Source: an uncultured Clostridia bacterium (GTDB lineage Bacteria > Bacillota > Clostridia > Oscillospirales > Ruminococcaceae). Taken from it: 38,864 nt of DNA. A program made the position numbers and the translations under genes. Position 1 is the first letter of the stretch, and the number at the start of each line of letters is the position of its first letter. The notes under the pieces were generated by a model. It saw only the letters and a program-made list of their open reading frames with translations. It made no database searches and had not been told where the DNA came from. Of the stretch, positions 33,374 through 38,864 are shown piece after piece. The DNA is taken from assembly GCA_947624375.1 (NCBI GenBank), contig CANQKD010000019.1:1-38864 (forward strand), written 5' to 3'.

Positions 33374-35905
33374 ATGGGTATTAAAACGGACAGTCTGAAC
33401 GGACAAAGCAGGCAGAAAGAAAAATATCTTTTTGTGTTCGTGGCTTCATTTGTGATATTTGCTGCGATAGTTCTGCCGCTGGTGATATACAACAAAGGCT
33501 ATTTTCTTTACTACGGCGATTTCAACTCGCAGCAGCTGATGTTTTATCAGCACTGCCATGATTTTATAAGAGAAAACGGCTTTGGCTGGGACTGGGGGAC
33601 AGACCTGGGCTCGGACATTATAGGAGCATACTCGTTCTATCTTACCGGCAGCCCGTTTTTCTGGTTCACGACGCTTTTTCCGTCAAGGGCGGTACTTTAC
33701 ATGATACCGTGGCTTTTATGCCTTAAAACGGCTGTGGCGGCGCTGACTTCATACGCATATATAAGGCGGTTTGTAAAGACGCCCAACGCGGCTGCGATAG
33801 GCGCTATGTTATACGCATTCTCGGGGGCGCAGATATACAACGTATTCTTCAACCATTTTCACGATGTTACGGCGTTTTTTCCTTTGTTGCTGCTGGCGTT
33901 TGAGATGCGCGTTCAAGACAACAGGCGCGGTGTTTTTGCTCTGGCGGTGGCGTTGTGCGCGTTTATAAACTACTACTTCTTTGCGGCTGAAGTGATATTT
34001 GTACTGCTATACTTCTTTATAAGATGCACTTCTAAAAACTTTAAGATAGATCTGAAAAAGTTCGGGCTGCTGGCATTTGAGGCGGTGCTGGGCGTTATAA
34101 TGGCGGCTTTGATGTTCATGCCTGCGGCTCTGGCGGTGCTTGGCAACCCGAGGCTGTCAGAATCTCTTTACGGCTTAGACATGGTGGTATACAGCGACCC
34201 GAGGCGGCTTTACAGGATATTGCAGAGCTTGTTCATGCTGCCCGATATGCCTGCGCGTTCTAACATCTTCCGCTCGGACACGGCGCGGTGGGCTTCTATT
34301 GCTGCGTATCTGCCGATGTTCTCGATGGCGGGCGTTATAGCGTTTATGAAAAAGAAAAAGGGTCACTGGGCGAACAAAATGGCTGTTGCTTCGCTTATAT
34401 GCGCGTGTGTGCCGCTTTTCAACAGTGCATTCCAGCTTTTTAACGGAACGTACTATGCGAGGTGGTTCTTTATGCCGGTGCTTATAATGGCGATGATGAC
34501 GGCATACGCGGTGGACGACACGGAAACGGACATAAAGAGCGGCATAAAGCTTGTAACGGTGGTGCTGGCGGCTGTAAGCGTTATATTCATATTGCCGACA
34601 TACGACAAAAAGACTGACACGGTAAATATTGGAGATCTGGCGCAGTACCCTGATTTTGGCGTGATACAGATACTGGGTACTATAATACCGTTTATGGCGC
34701 TGGTGTTTGTGCTGTACTTTTTGCCCAACAGAAAAAAAGTACTGAAGACCATGCGGACATTGACGGCGGTTTTCTGCTTTATTTGCGCGGCTTGCATGAT
34801 ATGGTATGGTGTAGCGCAGGGACCGCACAATGATTACTTTATAGAGCACGCGATAGAGGGCAAGATAGACCTTGAAGCGCCCGAGGGCGACAACAAGTTC
34901 TTCCGTATAGACACGAGCCAGGACGTTGACAACTGGCCGATGTTCTGGGGGTACTCCTCGATGAGGTGTTTTCAGAGCACGGTTTCGCCTTCGATAATGA
35001 CGTTCTATCAGGACACCATGGGGCATACAAGAAACGTTGCGACGAGGATAGAGCCGCAATACTGGGGCATAAGAAATGTTATGTCGGTACAGTATTATGT
35101 TTACGAGGCAGGCAGCTGGGACGACAAAGACGAGGAGCCTATAGGATTTGAATATATTGACAAGCAAAACGATTTTCTGATATACAAAAACAAAAATTAC
35201 ATTCCTATGGGGTTTGTATACGACACATATATAAGTCTTGACAATGCTAAAAAGCTTACGGCGGCGCAGAAGTCCAACCTTATTATGGAAGCGGTATTTC
35301 TTACAGATGAGCAGATAGAAAAATACTCTGACATAATGCGAGAATACGAGGGCAATGACGGCAAGTATGAGGGAAAATCACGCGAACAGCTGGAGGAGAT
35401 TTGCAGGCAGAAAGCACAGAGCGCGTGCTATTACTTCAAAGAGCGCGATGACGGCTTTGATGCGAAGATAGATCTTGAAAAAGAGAGTTTAGTATTTTTC
35501 AGCGTGCCTTATGATGATGGATTTACCGCTTTTGTGAACGGCAAGCAGGTAGAGATAGACAACGTTTTTGACGGTCTTATGGCGATAAGGGTGCCGCAGG
35601 GCGACAATGAGATCCGCTTTGAATATGAGACAAAGGGTCTGAAAGAGGGAACTATTCTCTCGATTGCCGGCATAATAATATTTGCGGCGTACATGATCAT
35701 AGGCAGGGTAAGAGACAAGAAAAAACAGGTGGTATATCAGCGGTTTGATGAATATGATTACACATCACTGAGCGACATCACCAACGAGCAGGCGGCACAG
35801 ATGTACGAATTTGAAGATGATAACGAAGATACAGAGAGTGCCGAAAGTACAGAAAATACCGAAAATACGGAAGATACAGAAAACAATGAAAACGGTGGAG
35901 AGTGA
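33374..35905 (+). CDS. YfhO-family multi-pass membrane protein
   Basis: The 843-residue protein has about 12-13 hydrophobic segments. Family-like landmarks are YYGDFNSQQLMFYQHCHDF near the N-terminus, GAMLYAFSGAQIYN and NHFHDVTAFFPLLLLAFE. YfhO proteins belong to the GT-C glycosyltransferase superfamily; in Listeria and Bacillus a homologue is needed to glycosylate lipoteichoic acid. An extracytoplasmic soluble part (about 480-750) precedes a last helix (about 755-773). The cytoplasmic tail ends in an acidic low-complexity repeat of TEN/TED units (about 815-840). The ATG follows AAGGAG. The acceptor of this copy is unknown. Confidence 0.9.
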   Translation: MGIKTDSLNGQSRQKEKYLFVFVASFVIFAAIVLPLVIYNKGYFLYYGDFNSQQLMFYQHCHDFIRENGFGWDWGTDLGSDIIGAYSFYLTGSPFFWFTTLFPSRAVLYMIPWLLCLKTAVAALTSYAYIRRFVKTPNAAAIGAMLYAFSGAQIYNVFFNHFHDVTAFFPLLLLAFEMRVQDNRRGVFALAVALCAFINYYFFAAEVIFVLLYFFIRCTSKNFKIDLKKFGLLAFEAVLGVIMAALMFMPAALAVLGNPRLSESLYGLDMVVYSDPRRLYRILQSLFMLPDMPARSNIFRSDTARWASIAAYLPMFSMAGVIAFMKKKKGHWANKMAVASLICACVPLFNSAFQLFNGTYYARWFFMPVLIMAMMTAYAVDDTETDIKSGIKLVTVVLAAVSVIFILPTYDKKTDTVNIGDLAQYPDFGVIQILGTIIPFMALVFVLYFLPNRKKVLKTMRTLTAVFCFICAACMIWYGVAQGPHNDYFIEHAIEGKIDLEAPEGDNKFFRIDTSQDVDNWPMFWGYSSMRCFQSTVSPSIMTFYQDTMGHTRNVATRIEPQYWGIRNVMSVQYYVYEAGSWDDKDEEPIGFEYIDKQNDFLIYKNKNYIPMGFVYDTYISLDNAKKLTAAQKSNLIMEAVFLTDEQIEKYSDIMREYEGNDGKYEGKSREQLEEICRQKAQSACYYFKERDDGFDAKIDLEKESLVFFSVPYDDGFTAFVNGKQVEIDNVFDGLMAIRVPQGDNEIRFEYETKGLKEGTILSIAGIIIFAAYMIIGRVRDKKKQVVYQRFDEYDYTSLSDITNEQAAQMYEFEDDNEDTESAESTENTENTEDTENNENGGE

Positions 35906-35909
35906 GAAT

Positions 35910-36455
35910 ATGCATCTGGCAGAAAAGACTTTGGAAGTTGAAAAGATATATGACGGAAAGATACTGGAACTGACACGCGAAAAGGCTTTGCTTGAAAACG
36001 GCAGCGAGGCTTACAGGGAGGTCGTGCATCACTCGGGCGGCGTTTGCGTGGCTGCGCTGACGGACAAAAACGAGGTGCTTATGGTGCGGCAGTTTAGATA
36101 CCCGTTCAAGGAAGTGCTGCTGGAAGTGCCGGCAGGAAAGAAAGAAAAGGGTGAAGAACCGATAGAATGCGGCATCAGGGAACTTAAAGAGGAGTGCGGC
36201 GCGCAGGCGAAGGAGTTTATGCCTCTGGGGCGGCTGTACCCGACGGTGGCTTACGACACGGAGATAATTTATATGTTTCTGGCGCGTGGGCTGAGTTTTG
36301 GCGAGCAGGATCTTGACGATGACGAATTTATTGAAGTGGAGAAGATACCGCTGGACGAGGCGTGCGAAATGGTGATGCGCGATGAGATACCCGATGCGAA
36401 GACTCAGATAGCGCTTCTGAAGGCGAAGAGGTTTATTGACGGGGAGAAAGCTTAA
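35910..36455 (+). CDS. NUDIX hydrolase, ADP-ribose pyrophosphatase type
   Basis: This 181-residue enzyme type cleaves ADP-ribose and similar nucleoside diphosphate derivatives. The Nudix box is perfect: Gly, five residues, Glu, seven residues, then RELKEECGA (about 85-107). A VLLEVPAG strand precedes it, as in ADP-ribose pyrophosphatases such as NudF. The ATG at 35910 gives MHLAEKTLEVEKIYDG and follows GGAG; a longer frame to 35811 reads the low-complexity end of yfhO in another frame. Its stop and the pth start share one base (TAATG). Confidence 0.92.
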   Translation: MHLAEKTLEVEKIYDGKILELTREKALLENGSEAYREVVHHSGGVCVAALTDKNEVLMVRQFRYPFKEVLLEVPAGKKEKGEEPIECGIRELKEECGAQAKEFMPLGRLYPTVAYDTEIIYMFLARGLSFGEQDLDDDEFIEVEKIPLDEACEMVMRDEIPDAKTQIALLKAKRFIDGEKA

Positions 36456-37075
36456 TGGGTTTTTTCAGAAAAAAGGCGGAGGCAGGCTCGCAGGATAGGG
36501 TGACGGGAAAGGTAAGTCACTTGATAGTGGGGCTGGGAAATCCCGGTGTGGTATACGAGCAGACGCGGCACAACGCGGGGTTCATAGCTGTTGACAGGCT
36601 GTGCGAAAAGCTGGGTGTTGCCTGCGTGAGGGCGAAATACAAGTCGATGTACTGCGAGGCGATGATAGGCGGCGAGAGGTGCGTTATCATAAAGCCGATG
36701 ACTTACATGAACAACAGCGGCGAGGCTGTGGCGCAGTGGGCTGATTTTTACAAGCTTTCGCCCGAGAACATTGTGGTGATATTTGACGACATAACGCTGG
36801 AGCCCTCGCGCTTAAGGATAAGGCGCAAGGGCAGTGACGGGGGTCACAACGGCATGAAGAGCATAATTCAGCTGGTGGGCAGCGCAGACATACCGCGCAT
36901 AAGGCTGGGTGTGGGAGCGAAGCCCTCGCCGGAATATGACCTGGCGGACTGGGTGCTTTCAAAGTTCTCTCAGCAGGAGCTGAAGCTAATGCAGGAGGCT
37001 GCTGACAAGGCGTGTGCTGCGGCGGAGCTTATTGTAAAAGGCGAGGTCGACAAGGCGATGAATGAGTACAACTAG
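36455..37075 (+). CDS. pth: Peptidyl-tRNA hydrolase
   Basis: Pth frees tRNA from peptidyl-tRNA that drops off ribosomes. The 206-residue product has GLGNPG, the catalytic histidine in TRHNAGF, MTYMNNSGEAV, the DDI aspartate in VVIFDDITLE, and GSDGGHNGMKS, all diagnostic. An N-terminal extension of about 20 residues, MGFFRKKAEAGSQDRVTGKV, precedes the usual start; a GTG or ATG closer to the core was not evident, and the TAATG overlap with the Nudix gene supports this start. Confidence 0.96.
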   Translation: MGFFRKKAEAGSQDRVTGKVSHLIVGLGNPGVVYEQTRHNAGFIAVDRLCEKLGVACVRAKYKSMYCEAMIGGERCVIIKPMTYMNNSGEAVAQWADFYKLSPENIVVIFDDITLEPSRLRIRRKGSDGGHNGMKSIIQLVGSADIPRIRLGVGAKPSPEYDLADWVLSKFSQQELKLMQEAADKACAAAELIVKGEVDKAMNEYN

Positions 37076-37076
37076 G

Positions 37077-37105
37077 GGCAAGATAACGAGAAGCAAGAGG
37101 CAAGA
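37077..37105. repeat. 29-bp fragment of repeat module A
   Basis: These 29 bases begin ggcaagataacgag and are identical to 5009-5037 in the second repeat cluster, with which they share no other flank. They sit 2 bp after the pth stop and mark the pth-ATPase gap as a former insertion or recombination point. Confidence 0.85.
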
Positions 37106-37134
37106 GACGGAGAAAATATCAGAAAGGTTATTAC

Positions 37135-38517
37135 ATGAAAGAATTAAAGTTATCGGATATTGATATAAATAAAAAAGAAAAGAAAAATGCTTATAATGCT
37201 GTTCTTGATTTTATTGAAAGCGATCGCTGCTATGACGGTGAGGTTTGTATTATTTATGGTCTTCACAGAACGGGCAAAACGACAATAATGCGGCAAATAA
37301 TGGCGGAAAACGCCGATAGATATTCTTTTATGTTTTTAGAGCCCGAAAGCGAAGATACAATGAAAGATATATATGCTTATCTTGATGAGGCTGTGAAGAA
37401 AAAAGTGCGCGGCATATTCATTGATGAAATAACCAAGGTGTCTGATTTTATCGAAAATTCGGCTTATCTTGCTGATATATATGCAAAGGAAGGCTTGCGG
37501 ATAGTTCTTTCGGGAGATGATTCTTTAAGCTTTGTATTTGCTGAGAAGAGCAGCTTATTTGGTAGGACAAAAACCGTCAGCACCACTTATATTTCATTTG
37601 AAGAGCATTGCAGGGTGCTCGGCGCAAAGGATATTGACGATTATATCAGCTATGGCGGAGTGATTGATCGTTTCATATCCGACTACGATAGTGCTTGCAG
37701 ATACCTTGATAAGGCTGTATCGGGCAATATTTCACGGAGTCTGCGCAGTCTTGCAAAGTATTCTAATCATACAGAGCTTTTTGATGTTTCCGAAGATGAG
37801 ATGAAAACGGCTGTTGAAATAATGGTCAAAAGATACTGCGGTGATACAACGCCGACAGTCAGAAAACTTGCAGATGAGATAAATGCTGATACAAAAATAG
37901 TACATAAATTTACCGAGGATATGCTCACGCGGCTTGAAAATGCGCTGGTTGACATTGGTTTTGTTTCCGCGATAAAGTGTCAGGAAATTGACTACAGCGA
38001 GAGTGTTGGCTGGAAAAGCCTGCCGGTTGGCAGAGAATATTATCTTACGCAGCCTGCGATAAAATATTATCATATGAAAAGGGCATCAGAAAAAGAAAAG
38101 CCGAAAATAAAAGAAGATATGGTAAAGCAGGCAGTTGTATCTGAGGTGTCCGGTGCGCTTCCTTCTGAAAAATACAGCGTATATAAAATATCGTTCAGAG
38201 ACACAGACCGTAATAAAACGCCGGGCGGATATGATATGCTTATTTACGACAAAACGGCTAATTCATATTATGCTTTTGAAATAACGCTTGCGGCCGAGGC
38301 AAGCAGTGAGCAGTACAAAGATCTTACGAACGAAAAGTTTCGCGAAATAATCGACTATAAGTACGGCGGCAGGGAAACGGTTTCTGTTTTGTACAGTGGA
38401 AAGCCTTGTAAGACGTCTGACGGTGTTCTGTATCTGAATATTTCGGGTTTTGTCAGAGAAGTTTCCAAATGCAGGGATATTAAAGCGGCGATGGAGAGAT
38501 TGGCGGAGAATATTTAG
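37135..38517 (+). CDS. AAA_14/DUF4143-like ATPase with degenerate nuclease-like C-terminus
   Basis: The 460-residue protein has an N-terminal P-loop ATPase: Walker A IIYGLHRTGKTTIM (39-52), Walker B GIFIDEIT (about 93-100) and a sensor-like LSGDDSLSF. A helical middle region (about 190-330) follows. The C-terminal domain (about 345-440) includes PGGYDMLIYDK and YYAFEITL, which look like the D and E-x-K positions of a PD-(D/E)XK fold, but the lysine is Thr, so cleavage is doubtful. Such ATPases are frequent, variable accessory genes in gut bacteria and their function is unknown. Codon use is more AT-rich than in yfhO and pth, suggesting later acquisition. The ATG has AGAAAGG upstream and repeats flank the gene on both sides. 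Confidence 0.82.
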   Translation: MKELKLSDIDINKKEKKNAYNAVLDFIESDRCYDGEVCIIYGLHRTGKTTIMRQIMAENADRYSFMFLEPESEDTMKDIYAYLDEAVKKKVRGIFIDEITKVSDFIENSAYLADIYAKEGLRIVLSGDDSLSFVFAEKSSLFGRTKTVSTTYISFEEHCRVLGAKDIDDYISYGGVIDRFISDYDSACRYLDKAVSGNISRSLRSLAKYSNHTELFDVSEDEMKTAVEIMVKRYCGDTTPTVRKLADEINADTKIVHKFTEDMLTRLENALVDIGFVSAIKCQEIDYSESVGWKSLPVGREYYLTQPAIKYYHMKRASEKEKPKIKEDMVKQAVVSEVSGALPSEKYSVYKISFRDTDRNKTPGGYDMLIYDKTANSYYAFEITLAAEASSEQYKDLTNEKFREIIDYKYGGRETVSVLYSGKPCKTSDGVLYLNISGFVREVSKCRDIKAAMERLAENI

Positions 38518-38864
38518 CGGACAAAATTCGGTCGGCGGCGCATAACTTACGGTTTGACGGGCTTTTTCCTTTTCTATCTTCTATATGAATAAATTCTGAC
38601 ACAAGGCGCACAGAGAGAGCATTGGAAGAATATTCTTCCGGCTCATGGGACGGTTTAAAGCAAACTCACAGCGTAATTTTGCAGGTTGTTATTTATAACT
38701 AATTATCCCCCACCCACTAACCACCCGAAGAGAGGACGCTGGAAGAATATACTTCCAGCTCGTGATAGGGTGTAGCGTGAGATGTGGGGGGGCGCGCGGA
38801 GGGCGCGGCGGCGAGCTGAAGTTGTGAGGCGAACATCTTGCTTCTTGCATCTATCTAAACGGCA
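38518..38864. repeat. Repeat cluster at the right window edge
   Basis: No gene is seen. It holds a decayed, truncated three-way-junction module on the minus strand (about 38530-38572) and two module H copies with ggaagaatattcttcc (about 38630-38645) and ggaagaatatacttcc (about 38742-38757), each followed by a ctc-atg-like arm. A piece of the cccactagccaccc segment (about 38708-38728) and module A words at the end complete it. The cluster runs off the window. Confidence 0.8.

Noticed and set aside
35811-35909. N-terminal extension of the Nudix protein
   Set aside because: It reads the low-complexity end of yfhO in another frame; the start at 35910 has a ribosome site.

Overview
The window is a chromosomal origin-of-replication segment from a Gram-positive anaerobe of the class Clostridia, most likely a Ruminococcus-like member of the Oscillospiraceae. 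This rests on the gene order rpmH-rnpA-yidD-yidC-jag / dnaA-dnaN-yaaA-recF-remB-gyrB-gyrA, an archaeal-type ProRS, strong AAGGAG ribosome sites, frequent AGA/AGG and ATA codons, and a glnA followed by an ANTAR regulator. The genus is an inference from gene content, not from an alignment.

Layout. Positions 1-2475 contain no credible gene. They hold nested tandem repeats (periods 97, 436 and 288 bp) built from short hairpin modules. glnA and an ANTAR regulator follow (2476-4320), then a second repeat cluster. Next come an AraC/GyrI regulator with a GNAT acetyltransferase (minus strand) and, divergently, a translationally coupled operon of lipoprotein barnase, barstar and a membrane protein (7030-8473). 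From 8782 to 21365 everything is on the minus strand: sseB-greA-lysS, serS-(small membrane protein)-proS, parA-parB, and rpmH-rnpA-yidD-yidC-jag. From 21846 everything is on the plus strand: dnaA, dnaN, yaaA, recF, remB, gyrB, a YcxB-like protein, gyrA, then ybaK-yfhO-nudix-pth and an ATPase. The strand switch between rpmH and dnaA, plus a reiterated TTCAACA motif and AT-rich DNA between dnaA and dnaN, place the origin at about 21.4-23.8 kb, so nearly all genes are co-directional with replication.

Function. The core encodes replication initiation and its control (DnaA, DnaN, RecF, ParA/ParB), supercoiling (GyrA/GyrB), membrane protein insertion (YidC, YidD, Jag), RNase P protein, ribosomal protein L34, and translation and quality control (LysRS, SerRS, ProRS, YbaK, Pth).

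The most unusual content is in the spaces between transcription units. Six clusters share a vocabulary of hairpin modules in different orders and orientations. Stem sequences differ between copies but remain complementary, while some loops and junctions are constant. One module folds as a three-way junction with a GCAA or GTAA loop. This looks like a modular palindromic repeat system, comparable in principle to BOX or BIME elements, and it is the best candidate here for something undescribed. Other notable points are a variant DnaA helix-turn-helix beside non-canonical DnaA-box-like repeats, an EF-hand loop inside YidC, a surface-anchored barnase, and substitutions at key sites of glutamine synthetase, the ANTAR receiver and GyrA.
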